Assembly (NCBI RefSeq): GCF_008370685.1
Contig: NZ_VTZU01000010.1
Coordinates: 52,672-116,671, forward strand
DNA length: 64,000 nt
Direction of reading: 5' to 3'
Source: Aquimarina sp. RZ0
GTDB taxonomy: Bacteria > Bacteroidota > Bacteroidia > Flavobacteriales > Flavobacteriaceae
The notes beneath the pieces are model-generated. The model did no database searches and was not told where the DNA came from. It saw nothing but the letters and a program-made list of their open reading frames with translations. Below, in pieces: positions 43,645 through 53,138 of the stretch (positions within the stretch are counted from its first letter, which is position 1; every line of letters begins with the position of its first letter). The position numbers and the translations under genes were made by a program.

Positions 43645-45349
43645 TTAAAAAGTATATCCTACTAATATTTTTAATTTATCCTTACTCATTTGATCCTAGA
43701 ACATAAATACCACGAGGAAAATATTTAGTCACTGGAAAATTAAAAGCCTTATTAAAATTATAATCCGTCAAGTCTGCCAATTCATATACTGGGGCATCCA
43801 GGTTAAAATGAGGTACATTAGGAACGGGTACGCCATCATTTTCAAAAAGAAAATCTCCAGAATTCGCATCAAAATCAGCCTGATCCTCAAAAACAAAACT
43901 TCCTATTCCTCCATTAATTAATCTATACCCATCTGCGCTCAATTGACTACCTCCTGCTTCTTCTTTCTGTTGAACATAATCATACCCAATTAAAATTTTA
44001 TGTTTCAATTTACAGGTACTTATATCATTAAAAAGGAAATATGGGGTTATATTATACGAAGACAATTCTCTTTGTCGTAAATCAGGTCTCAAGGCTACCT
44101 TATTATTTATAAACTCATCAAAAGAATTGTTTCTGGCAAAACCATTAGCAGTTCTATATTCTTGTAAATCTTCCTCCCAATTAAAATGAAGATACGATGT
44201 ATTAAAAGTTATATTATGTGTAATTTTTTGAGACAATGATGCATTTATATAATCATATTTATTCATATAAAAATCATTCACTTTATTTATCGCTAATGAT
44301 GTTGGAGCAGACGATAAATCAAATACTGGATTAGGTCCAAAAGCACCATCTATAAGTAGTCCTCTATCTAATTCTCCTTCTTGTTTAGTCCATACTAATT
44401 CTACATTGACACGCATATTTTTATCAGGCAAAAAAGAAAAACAAGAAGCTATTACATATGATTTGTTCTCTTGTAAATTTCTAAAATCATCTGAGTTTTC
44501 ATATCCTAAATTTAATCGATATAAAAATAATTTACTTTCGCTTAAAGACTCTGTAAAATCTAAGCTTACTCTTTTTGTGCTATAACTACCCGTTGTAAAA
44601 CTAACCGATTTTCGTTCTTCTGATAAAGGCTTTTTAGTCACAGAATTCATCGTACCACCTGGATTGGCATCACCATATAAAGCTGAGTCAAATCCTTTTA
44701 TTACCTCAACTCGCTCTATATTCACTAGCAAAGGTTGTGACCCAAAAAAACCAACAGTATGCAAACCATTAATCAATGACCTTGTTTCTGAACTCAATTC
44801 AAAACCTCTGAACGTAAATGCATCGTAAAAAGACACACTATTTACACCACTTAAATTTTTAGCTATATCACCCTGTATAAAAGATTCCTGATCACTTAAC
44901 ACCTCTTTGGTTACGATACTTAATGATTGCGGAATATCTATAATTTTTGTAGCGGTTTTAGTTGTGTCAAAAGAGCTCTGATCTCTATAAGAAATGAGCT
45001 CACGACCTGTAATTTCAACCAGCTGTAAATCAAAAGCTTTAGTAAACATAGTGATATTCAAATTTAGAATAGGTTCATTTTCACTAAGTATAATTTTCTT
45101 TCTTATGGATGAATAATTTAAATGCTGAAATACTAATACATACGCCCCAAAGGGCACTCTTTCAAAAAGAAATATCCCTTCCTGATCCGAAATACCTCCT
45201 TTTGAAGTTCCTTCAAGAGTACATGTTATATTTGGTAATATTTCACCGAATTTATTTTTTATTCCCCCTTTTATTGAGCCTGTTTGTTGAGCTGAAACTA
45301 CTAGAACAGTCATTAAAAACAGAACAATAGTATAATTACTTTTTTTCAT
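43645..45349 (-). pseudogene. TonB-dependent siderophore-type receptor, broken by internal deletion
   Basis: The open frame (45349 down to 43682) encodes 555 residues: signal peptide MKKSNYTIVLFLMTVLVVSAQ, a carboxypeptidase-regulatory-like domain (about 25-110), a plug with VNIERVEVIKGFDSALYGDANPGGTMN, and about half a barrel. Siderophore receptors run to about 700-850 residues. After the TAA, in the +1 frame, the DNA reads SKDKLKILVGYTF then stop at 43645, a typical last beta-strand with terminal Phe. A deletion of some 200 codons plus a frame change therefore joins mid-barrel to the end. The truncated protein is unlikely to insert properly. FhuA/FecA-like iron-chelate uptake was the probable original role. 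Confidence 0.75.
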
Positions 45350-45648
45350 AATAGAGTTAGGTGCATTAAGAATAAAAAAAACAGGTAATAATGAGCGCGA
45401 AAATAAACTATTAGTAATAAGTCTAAATAAGTTTAACGTGAATTTTAGAATATTTTATTTTTTTTTAGATAGACTTCTTTCTAAGTATATCTCTGCCACC
45501 ACTCCATATATTTCTAAGAAGGTAATTATTGTATTTATTACTAAAACTAGACTCTGTTACCTATAATAACAATCCAAGGCGAATGTTTCTGATATAGTAA
45601 CATCTTGCATAATAAGCTTCGGTTTTTACACATTATAATACTTATTTA

Positions 45649-45692
45649 CAATTGTTTATGAGTTAAATAAAAATAAATTTCATAAACAATTG
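45649..45692. promoter_or_regulatory. 13-bp inverted repeat, possible operator
   Basis: CAATTGTTTATGA (45649-45661) and TCATAAACAATTG (45680-45692) are perfect inverted repeats with an 18-base spacer, about 95 bases upstream of the beta-barrel gene. It could be an operator or a hairpin. The rest of 45350-45784 shows nothing. Confidence 0.4.
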
Positions 45693-45784
45693 ATGATTTT
45701 GAAAAAAATCATTTTCCTGGTAGGGTATTTTGGTTTCTTTTTGTTTTAGGTCTGTAAATTTTATGATATGAAAAAGCAAAAAGT

Positions 45785-46363
45785 ATGAAAAAAGTAATTT
45801 TAACAATTACCATTATGGTATTTGCAACCATCACATCTATTGCTCAAGAGGTTAATACACCTGGTAAGAATAGAAATAAAGGAGTGAAATATAAAAACAG
45901 TATTCGAACAACTCCCTTATCAATTTTAGGTGGCGAAATAGGTGTGAGTTATGAACGTGTATTAAAACCAAAAATTTCACTTAATTCTTTACTTGCTTTT
46001 AATTATAATGAGTATGATTTAAATTCTAAGGTATCAATGGATGAATATCGAGTATTTCTGGAAACTGAAATCAGATATTATCTGTCAAGACATAAAAATG
46101 CTCCAGATGGATGGTTTACAAGTGGGGGGGGTCTGGCAAACTACTCATATTTTATTTATACTGGACCACCGCTATTACAAGATAGAGATTTTAATATTCT
46201 ACAGATTGGAGGAGTGATAAAAATGGGGTATCAATGGATTTTTAAGAGAGGGTTTACCATCGGTTCATCCGGAGGTGTGGACTATTTAACTTCTGTTTCT
46301 AATATTAAAGGCGCAGACGGTTTGGGGTATCGACTAGAATTCTCAATTGGATATTCCTGGTAA
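45785..46363 (+). CDS. Outer-membrane beta-barrel protein
   Basis: A 192-residue precursor with signal peptide MKKVILTITIMVFATITSIAQ. The remainder consists of alternating beta-strands: ILGGEIGVSYERVL, SLLAFNYNEYDL, FLETEIRYYLSR and LQIGGVIKMGYQWIF, and it ends in LEFSIGYSW, a C-terminal aromatic recognised by BAM. It resembles DUF3575/OmpW-sized eight-stranded barrels. It stands 440 bases before the sigma-factor operon and may be independently controlled by the inverted repeat upstream. Function unknown. Confidence 0.8.
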   Translation: MKKVILTITIMVFATITSIAQEVNTPGKNRNKGVKYKNSIRTTPLSILGGEIGVSYERVLKPKISLNSLLAFNYNEYDLNSKVSMDEYRVFLETEIRYYLSRHKNAPDGWFTSGGGLANYSYFIYTGPPLLQDRDFNILQIGGVIKMGYQWIFKRGFTIGSSGGVDYLTSVSNIKGADGLGYRLEFSIGYSW

Positions 46364-46799
46364 GAAAAATGCAAAATTTATGAAACAATAAAACTATTAA
46401 ATTCTAAAAAAACAAACAATTGGTTATCAATATTCTGTATTAAAAAGTATACATCTTGGAGGGAATAATATTTTAGATACTTTTATAGTTCATAACTAAT
46501 TACTGAAATAAGAAGTTAAATAGTTATATAAAAAAAATGTAATGATAAACCTATAGTAAACATCGTATTAGAATCAATATGAACTTTGTTGTACAAAAAA
46601 CACAGAAAGGAAGTTTTTTAATAAACTCATAATAAATAGTCAAACAATGAATCTATTCTGTCAGAATTCGTGTGATTTTCATAAAATAAAATCATATGAC
46701 TATACAAAAGCTGCATTCTATTTGATATTAATTAGTAATAATAGTAATTTGATGGCTTTACACAGAATAACCATTGTATAATTATATAAACCATTAAAA
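46364..46799. other. Intergenic, nothing recognised
   Basis: About 435 AT-rich bases upstream of the ECF sigma gene. No gene, strong terminator or exact promoter box was identified. Confidence 0.4.
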
Positions 46800-47312
46800 A
46801 TGCCTGAGAATCTGGTAAATGTTTGCGAAGAAAAAGTGTATGAGCAATTATATCGTGAACATGCGGAAAAAATATGTTATTACCTCTATTATAAATATGG
46901 AGATATGGAAAAAGCACAGGATATTGTACAAGATAGTTTTGCCAAACTATGGATTGACTGTTCTAAAATTATTTTTGCAGCAGCAAAAAGCTTTTTGTAC
47001 AAAATCGCAAATAATGCATCTATTAATAATTATGTGCATCAAAAAACAGTTTTGAAATATAAAGCAACTGAGCAAAAGACATATACCAATGAGTCTCCGG
47101 AATTTCAGATGGAAGAAAAAGAATTTATGGATCAACTAAATAGTGCCATCGGAAATTTAAAAGATGGGCAACGGGAAGTCTTTCTTTTAAATCGAATCGA
47201 AAAAAAGACCTATAAAGAGATTGCAGAGATGCTTGATATATCAGTAAAAGCTGTAGAAAAAAGAATGCATTTAGCATTAACAATATTGAGGAAAAAAATA
47301 GGAAATATTTGA
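46800..47312 (+). CDS. ECF RNA polymerase sigma factor (FecI-like, Bacteroidetes type)
   Basis: A 170-residue sigma-70 family factor with regions 2 and 4 only. Region 2 has YYKYGDMEKAQDIVQDSFAKLW (about 38-59). Region 4 has LKDGQREVFLLNRIEKKTYKEIAEMLDISVKAVEKRMHLAL, a helix-turn-helix contacting the -35 element. It is followed after 56 bases by a FecR-type anti-sigma factor and a receptor with an STN domain. That is the classic cell-surface signalling set in which the loaded receptor signals across the envelope to release the sigma factor and induce the receptor operon. Confidence 0.92.
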   Translation: MPENLVNVCEEKVYEQLYREHAEKICYYLYYKYGDMEKAQDIVQDSFAKLWIDCSKIIFAAAKSFLYKIANNASINNYVHQKTVLKYKATEQKTYTNESPEFQMEEKEFMDQLNSAIGNLKDGQREVFLLNRIEKKTYKEIAEMLDISVKAVEKRMHLALTILRKKIGNI

Positions 47313-47368
47313 ACACTATTGTTATTAAAGGCTCTTTATATTGGATGTAACAAAATATACTTAACACA

Positions 47369-48286
47369 ATGGATATGGATAAGGATAATTTTCTCGGTCG
47401 CTGGATAGCAGGTGACCTCTCTGAGGAAGAAAGGGAAGCTTTTGAGAATTCAAAAGATCATCTCGCTTATAAAGATATTATAAGAGGTGTAGACAAATTT
47501 CAACAACCGATTTTTGATGTAGAAAAAAATTTTAAAGAACAATTAAAATATAATCAAACCTACAAAGGATCTTCTACAACAAAAGTTATTAAATTAAAAA
47601 CCTGGTTATACAGTGCTGCTGCAGTTATATTAGTATTAATAGGAATTAAAACAGTATACTTCACCTCTATTGATATACACACGTCAATGGCAGAAACAAA
47701 AGTTTGGACCTTACCGGATAATTCTTTAGTTACTCTTAATGCTGATTCATCAATAGAATATGATAAAGACTCATTTTTGAAAGATCGTGTTATCCAACTA
47801 AATGGGGAAGCATTCTTTGATGTAGCAAAAGGATCTAAATTTACGGTTAAAACTGATCAAGGAAATATTATAGTTTTAGGAACAGAATTCAATGTCTTCA
47901 CTAGAGATCACTTTTTAGAGGTATACTGCTTTGAAGGAAAAGTACAAGTAAATAACAACAAGAACGCTAGTATCGTATTGACGCCCGGCAAAGGAGTTAA
48001 ATCCAGCGACAAAGGAGCATTACTACCACTGGACATAAAAGGTAAAAAACCAACCTGGTTGAATGGCAAAAGTAGTTTTAAACAAGTAACTCTTTTACAG
48101 CTTATTGCCGAGTTGGAAAGACAATATGATATTAATATTAACACTAATAATATAGATGTAAAACGTATATTTACAGGGTTTTTCGTGCACAATGATTTAG
48201 AGAAAGCTCTAAAAACGTGTTTCGAGCCTATGAATATTAATTATGTGTTTAAAAACACTAAAAATATAGAACTAAAAAATAAGTGA
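47369..48286 (+). CDS. FecR family anti-sigma factor
   Basis: A 305-residue inner-membrane protein. The cytosolic N-terminus (about 1-75, with FLGRWIAGDLSEEEREAFE) binds sigma. One membrane helix, TWLYSAAAVILVLIGIKTVYF, lies at about 73-93. The periplasmic FecR domain (about 105-210) has VWTLPDNSLVTLNADSSIEY and LNGEAFFDVAKGSKFTVKT. The last ~70 residues form a DUF4974-type domain (TLLQLIAELERQYDININT) that contacts the receptor's STN domain. Its stop overlaps the GTG start of the receptor gene (GTGA), so the two are translationally coupled. Confidence 0.93.
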   Translation: MDMDKDNFLGRWIAGDLSEEEREAFENSKDHLAYKDIIRGVDKFQQPIFDVEKNFKEQLKYNQTYKGSSTTKVIKLKTWLYSAAAVILVLIGIKTVYFTSIDIHTSMAETKVWTLPDNSLVTLNADSSIEYDKDSFLKDRVIQLNGEAFFDVAKGSKFTVKTDQGNIIVLGTEFNVFTRDHFLEVYCFEGKVQVNNNKNASIVLTPGKGVKSSDKGALLPLDIKGKKPTWLNGKSSFKQVTLLQLIAELERQYDININTNNIDVKRIFTGFFVHNDLEKALKTCFEPMNINYVFKNTKNIELKNK

Positions 48287-50928
48287 AATACAATAGATTA
48301 ATTTTTCTTCTACTCTTTTTTTTTGTACCGTTAGATTTTTATTCTCAGGAAGTAACAATTTCTAATGTAGAGAAAAAACAATCTTTATCTAAAATCTTTG
48401 ATGCATTTAATGACCAATACCAATTTAGTTTCTCCTATGATGTCAATGCAATCAAAGATATTCTGTTAAAAATAGAAACAGAAAATGTATCTATTTCCTT
48501 TTTACAAAAAATTATAGAAAAACAAACATCCTATTTATTACAAAAAATAAGTGACAATGATTATATTTTAATCAACAACACGACTATGGTTGATATCTGT
48601 GGTGTTGTCATCGATGCTGCATCAAGCTATGAATTAATTAAAGCAGACATCCTTAAGAATACCTCTCTAATAGATATTACAGATAATGAAGGAATTTTCA
48701 AGTTACAATTGCATCCCTGGGATTCTATTTCTATATCATATTTAGGATATGAGGCTAGAACAATTAAGGTCTCTGAATTTTCGACTACACATTGCGATAC
48801 TATCAAATTAAATCCTGATATTCAAAACCTAAGCCAGGTAGTTGTTAAAGAATATCTTACTAAGGGAATTCAGAAAAATCAGGATGGATCTGTCAATGTA
48901 TCAAATAAAACGCTAAAAATTCTACCTGGACTTGTCGAGCCGGATGTATTACAAAGCTTACAATTATTGCCGGGTATTAGTAGTCCTACCGAAGATCCTG
49001 CAGGACTTTATATTCGCGGAGGTACACCATCTCAGAATCTTATTCTTTGGGATGGGATTAAGATGTATCAAAGTGGCCATTTTTTTAATCAAATCTCAAC
49101 ATTTAATCCATTTATCACAAAGAATGTAAAGGTCTACCGTGGAGGGACCAGTGTGCGATATGGAGATAGAATTTCTGGAGTTATTGTCATTGAATCTGAT
49201 GATGATCTTACTGAAAAAATAAAGGCTGGTGGAGGTCTTAACCTTACTCATGGCGATCTTTTTGTAAAAATACCTCTCTCAAAAAAACTTGGGGTCCTGA
49301 TCGCTGGTCGTCGCTCTACAACGGATATATATCAGAATATAACTTATGACAATTTGGTTCGAAAAGTATTCCAAAATACACGTGCCAATATCCCGGATAT
49401 TGATGAAGAGCAAACTTCTGAGGGGCAATCCAGAGACGATGATTTCTCCTACTCTGATAGTTATTTCAAAATTCTCTGGAATCCCAATAATAAAAATACA
49501 TTGAAATTAAGCTCCATATTTACAGAAAACAGACTCAATAATAACAACGTTGTGCAATCACAGGTAAATAATGATAGAAGTCTTGTTCAGGACATTCTAA
49601 AGCTTAGAAATATAGGTTTTAGTGTTAATTGGGATAAAAATTATACTGCAAATATTCGTCAAAATATAAATTTTTACTTCTCATCGTATGATCAACGGTA
49701 TAATTATGTTGCAGATCGATTGAATACTGGTTTTAAAGCCGAAATTGCTATCGATAATATTGTAAAAGATATTGGAGGAGAATACTCTTTGCATCTGCCA
49801 ATTGCCAAACAGCAATCATTAGATATTGGGTATCAATTCACTTATAACGAGACTATTTACAGTATTTTTAGCAGAGATAGTGGTTCGTTTAATAGTATTG
49901 AGTTTATGGATGAGATCAATGGCAATGGGGTAAATAATACGGTATATTCAGAATACAAATATAAAACCCCCAAAACATATGTTAATATAGGACTACGTGG
50001 ATCACAAATCAGTAATGCCGATGCATTTTTTATAGAACCCAGAATGTTTTCCTCTATGGAAATATTAAAAAAATTAAGAATTACTGCTTCTGCAGAGCTG
50101 AAAAATCAACAACTCAATAATTACTTAAATTCTAATACTGCAGATCAAGACATCCCAAGTCTTCCAGTATCGGATAACGTTTGGATCCTTTCTAATAACT
50201 CCTCGTCTAATGCAAATATAGATCCCTTACCTTTTATACGTGTCTTAAAAAGCATGCAGTATACCTTGGGCGGATTGTATTCTTATAAGGGATGGAACTT
50301 TGACCTCGAAGGGTATTACAAAAAATTAAGAGATATTTCATCGCTTAGCGGTAATGATGTATTAGACATCGTATCTCCTGATGATATTGATATAATTTAT
50401 GGACAAGAAGAAAGAATAGGTCTTGATTTTTTACTAAAAAAGAGAATACAAAACTACAGATTCTGGCTTGGGTATTCCCTAAGTAAAACTCTAACGTCTT
50501 TCCCATTAATTCAAGATTCATATTATAATGGTGATTTTGACCAAAGGCATGTGTTGAATTTTTCGCAGACGTTAAACGTTGATAATTTTGAGTTTGCCCT
50601 CGGGTGGAATTATGCTACTGGTAGACCATTTACCAAAATACTTGAAGATGAGGATGGTACAACAATTGCCCCTCAAGGCATTAACTCTAGTAGGTTTAAA
50701 GATTACCACAGATTAGACGCTTCTGTAGTTTACCGATTTGGTCTTAAAACAAAACAAAAATGGGATGGAATGATTGGAATATCTTTACGTAATCTATATA
50801 ACAGAAAAAATATTATCAGTCAAAGCTTTAGAGATGTCGAAACTGAAAATTCTAATTTCATCACACAGAGTGTTCAGAATGAATCGCTACGTATTACACC
50901 AGATGTAGTCGTACGGTTTAAGTTTTAG
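48283..50928 (+). CDS. TonB-dependent signal-transducing receptor with STN domain
   Basis: An 881-residue outer-membrane receptor starting with GTG, overlapping the fecR stop by 4 bases. Signal peptide about 1-21 (LIFLLLFFFVPLDFYSQ). The STN domain is at about 23-100 (VTISNVEKKQSLSKIFDAFN). A carboxypeptidase-regulatory-like segment spans 105-185. The plug has LPGLVEPDVLQSLQLLPGI, RGGTPSQNLILWDGIKMYQ and VYRGGTSVRYGDRISG. The barrel ends in TPDVVVRFKF. The STN domain makes it the sensor of the sigma/anti-sigma pair upstream. There is no SusD-like gene downstream, so the ligand may be a chelate or a small molecule rather than a glycan. Confidence 0.92.
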   Translation: MKYNRLIFLLLFFFVPLDFYSQEVTISNVEKKQSLSKIFDAFNDQYQFSFSYDVNAIKDILLKIETENVSISFLQKIIEKQTSYLLQKISDNDYILINNTTMVDICGVVIDAASSYELIKADILKNTSLIDITDNEGIFKLQLHPWDSISISYLGYEARTIKVSEFSTTHCDTIKLNPDIQNLSQVVVKEYLTKGIQKNQDGSVNVSNKTLKILPGLVEPDVLQSLQLLPGISSPTEDPAGLYIRGGTPSQNLILWDGIKMYQSGHFFNQISTFNPFITKNVKVYRGGTSVRYGDRISGVIVIESDDDLTEKIKAGGGLNLTHGDLFVKIPLSKKLGVLIAGRRSTTDIYQNITYDNLVRKVFQNTRANIPDIDEEQTSEGQSRDDDFSYSDSYFKILWNPNNKNTLKLSSIFTENRLNNNNVVQSQVNNDRSLVQDILKLRNIGFSVNWDKNYTANIRQNINFYFSSYDQRYNYVADRLNTGFKAEIAIDNIVKDIGGEYSLHLPIAKQQSLDIGYQFTYNETIYSIFSRDSGSFNSIEFMDEINGNGVNNTVYSEYKYKTPKTYVNIGLRGSQISNADAFFIEPRMFSSMEILKKLRITASAELKNQQLNNYLNSNTADQDIPSLPVSDNVWILSNNSSSNANIDPLPFIRVLKSMQYTLGGLYSYKGWNFDLEGYYKKLRDISSLSGNDVLDIVSPDDIDIIYGQEERIGLDFLLKKRIQNYRFWLGYSLSKTLTSFPLIQDSYYNGDFDQRHVLNFSQTLNVDNFEFALGWNYATGRPFTKILEDEDGTTIAPQGINSSRFKDYHRLDASVVYRFGLKTKQKWDGMIGISLRNLYNRKNIISQSFRDVETENSNFITQSVQNESLRITPDVVVRFKF

Positions 50929-50990
50929 CTAATTTAATTAATCATTTTTTAAGAACTTCAAACGAGGCCAACCAAATAAAAACCTTGTCT

Positions 50991-51013
50991 ATCCTGAAGA
51001 AGGATGTCTTTTT
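50991..51013 (+). terminator. Weak intrinsic terminator after the receptor gene
   Basis: Five-bp stem ATCCT / AGGAT with a five-base loop, followed by GTCTTTTTTT, 62 bases past the receptor stop. Confidence 0.4.
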
Positions 51014-51108
51014 TTCAGGAAAATTTACTCAAACAGAAGACTTTTAGTTTTAAAAGTATTTTCTCTTGAGTGAAATTTTCTAAGAACTTTATTGCAATTT
51101 AGGTCTTA

Positions 51109-51268
51109 TACGATTTGTGATTAAAAAATTCGTATAAATTCATTGAATTATTTTTTCTTTATGCAAGGCAAAAAAATCAAGCATAGCTATAGCTACGGTT
51201 TATTTTTTAAACGAAGTAGAAAGGAAAAAGAAACGATGAATATGCGAAATTTTTAGTTATAAATCGTA
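51109..51268 (+). mobile_element. 160-bp palindromic element (MITE-like), copy B
   Basis: The sequence appears identical to copy A (40721-40880), in the same orientation, flanked by the direct repeat TTA (51106-51108 and 51269-51271). It sits between the receptor and lipoprotein genes. Non-coding. Confidence 0.8.
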
Positions 51269-51363
51269 TTAAATATACGGTAAGGGAAAATTGTACTAGT
51301 CCTCAAATGGCACTAGTTATTCTCTGTATACACAATAGATTTTGTTGTTGTTGTTAAATTAAA

Positions 51364-51449
51364 TACCTCGGGGTAAGCCGAGGTATGTAGTAAAAAAACG
51401 TTTCGGTTTCGAGGCAAGCCTCCTTTACATCTTGATTATCGAGTAAGCG
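51364..51449. repeat. CGGGG/CTCGATTATCGAG palindromic repeat, copy 3
   Basis: TACCTCGGGGTAAGCCGAGG, then TTTCGGTTTCGAGGCAAGCCTCC and CTTGATTATCGAGTAAG. It is diverged but collinear with the copies at 12821 and 22600. It lies just past the stop of the lipoprotein gene and could act as its terminator region. Confidence 0.6.
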
Positions 51450-51466
51450 ATATTTTTGTAAAAAAA

Positions 51467-51886
51467 TTAATTTCTTACATATACTTTTTTAACATCCCCT
51501 ATTTCATCAGAGAACTCAAAAGTCATCGTATTTTCAGAAAACGTAATTTTTGCTTCAATAGCAGTTTCCACTTCAACTCCTTCTTTGAGTTTATATACAT
51601 TATTCCCAATATTCTCCCATGTACCATCGATAGTTTCTTCTATTATAGTACAATCACCATTAATTGTGTCATAAGATGTTATTTTAAACTTTTGATCAGC
51701 CGTTACATCGAACATATCTTTTAAATCGCAACTGGTTAACATTTCTTCAACTCCATTCTCAAATAGCTGAGTTATATTCCAACTACCGATAAGTTTGTCC
51801 TGCGTATTAACTGATACCGAATCATCATCGGATGAACAAGAAGCTATTAATACTGACACGAAGAATAATAAAAAGATTTTTTTCAT
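51467..51886 (-). CDS. Lipocalin-like lipoprotein
   Basis: A 139-residue precursor with a lipoprotein signal, MKKIFLLFFVSVLIASCSS, Cys at residue 17, then SDDDS, an acidic stretch typical of surface-exposed Bacteroidetes lipoproteins. The body has KLIGSWNITQLFENG near residues 31-45 and a later TWENIGNNVYKL, the GxW pattern of the lipocalin_4/DUF family of small beta-barrels. It is a single-gene unit on the minus strand. The ligand is unknown; such proteins are common and mostly uncharacterised. Confidence 0.82.
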   Translation of the reverse strand: MKKIFLLFFVSVLIASCSSDDDSVSVNTQDKLIGSWNITQLFENGVEEMLTSCDLKDMFDVTADQKFKITSYDTINGDCTIIEETIDGTWENIGNNVYKLKEGVEVETAIEAKITFSENTMTFEFSDEIGDVKKVYVRN

Positions 51887-52310
51887 GATTTTTGTTTTTA
51901 GTTTTTAAAAATTTTCATTCCTAAAACATATGAATCCAAAAACACCCTACTTTAAAAAAAAATAATATTGAATTCATCCTAAATAGTAATTCCAGACCGA
52001 AAAGAATGGGTTTTATAGCATAATAATTTCTTTTCCAGTATAATAAAATCTACTGTCAAAAAAATAATCGAAATTAAAGTTCAACAGGTGAATTTTGCAG
52101 ATAAAAATATTAATGTGGTATCAATGATAAAAGCAATCATTAACTAAATGAACTCATCTTCACTTTTTCTATTTCCCAAAGTATGGATGAAATACGTTCA
52201 ATAATAGCGGATTTTTAATGGTAACGATGAGATATCTTTCTTTTTACTCAACTAATCAGAACATTATATTTGACAAACTCAAGAACTATGAGAAGGCTGT
52301 TTTGTATATA
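51887..52310. other. Intergenic, nothing recognised
   Basis: Upstream region of the lipoprotein gene. AT-rich, with no ORF and no strong hairpin. Confidence 0.35.
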
Positions 52311-52315
52311 AAAAC

Positions 52316-52445
52316 AAAAAAGAGCGTCTCCACGCTCTTTTTCTTCACACAAATCATCTTAATTTAGGGGCTTATTCTAAACTTAAAACTCACTTTTTAT
52401 AATAGCTTTCATCTTGGGGAGGATGAAAGAACTATTTCATTATTA
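52316..52445 (-). ncRNA. Tandem small RNA, copy 1
   Basis: On the minus strand the promoter is TTTG (52481-52478), 19 bases, TATCTTTA (52458-52451). The transcript runs about 130 nt through a CTTTCATC/GATGAAAG hairpin and ends in AAAGAGCG-TGGAGA-CGCTCTTT plus T-run (about 52341-52316). No open frame. Five copies in the window keep promoter spacing and terminator. Confidence 0.6.
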
Positions 52446-52643
52446 CACTGTAAAGATACGAGTATTTTTTATTCCACCAAACAAAAAAGTGTATTTTATC
52501 CTAAAAATATGCTTTTTAACATTTAAAAATACCATTTAAAATTAAAATAGTAGTATTAATATTACTTTCTTATTAATTAAGGATACTACAAAATGATTCA
52601 AAAAGGAAATGGATTAGATTCATACATTATAAGTATAAAAAAC

Positions 52644-52773
52644 AAAAAAGAGCGTCTCCACGCTCTTTTTCTTCACACAAATCATCTTAATTTAGGGGCT
52701 TATTCTAAACTTAAAACTCACTTTTTATAATAATTTTCACCTTGGGCAGGATAAAAGAACTATTTCATTATTA
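52644..52773 (-). ncRNA. Tandem small RNA, copy 2 (most diverged)
   Basis: The promoter TTTG (52809-52806), N19, TATCTTTA (52786-52779) is kept although the 19-base spacer and upstream DNA have changed completely. The body hairpin carries substitutions; in the minus-strand RNA two of three are tolerated as G-U pairs, which favours transcription from this strand. The terminator is unchanged. Confidence 0.6.
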
Positions 52774-52992
52774 CTCTGTAAAGATAGTATAATTTCTCTG
52801 TTTTCCAAAAATTTTACACACTTTATCTAAAAAAAATGTAATACAGCATTAAAAATAAAAAATAAAAAATAAAAAAGTAATCTTATTCTTACTTATGTTG
52901 AATTAAAAATGCTAAGATATGGATATCCTATTTCTCAAAATTTTGAAAATCTATATCTATTACTTTTATCCAAAATATTATCAGAAAACTTA

Positions 52993-53000
52993 TATCTTTG
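52993..53000 (+). promoter_or_regulatory. -7 promoter box for pckA
   Basis: TATCTTTG, an exact TAnnTTTG match. The predicted 5' UTR is about 130 nt and contains an AT-rich inverted pair around TTATTAGT. No clear -33 TTG. Confidence 0.45.
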
Positions 53001-53138
53001 ACCTTATAATTATTTCATTTTTATTAGCTTACTATTATAACCACATTAAGAACGTTTTTTATTTACTAATTAATAAATGATTTCTTCCACCACATTATTT
53101 ATTAGTTTTTAAATATATAAATCAATAAGCAAATAAAT

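Larger units (their letters stand above)
52311..52815. repeat. Tandem small-RNA repeat array 1 (two units)
   Basis: Two direct units with a period of 328 bases; the second is cut short after its promoter. Each unit holds, on the minus strand, promoter, about 130-nt transcript and terminator. The same unit recurs three times at 57303-58325. Confidence 0.8.
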
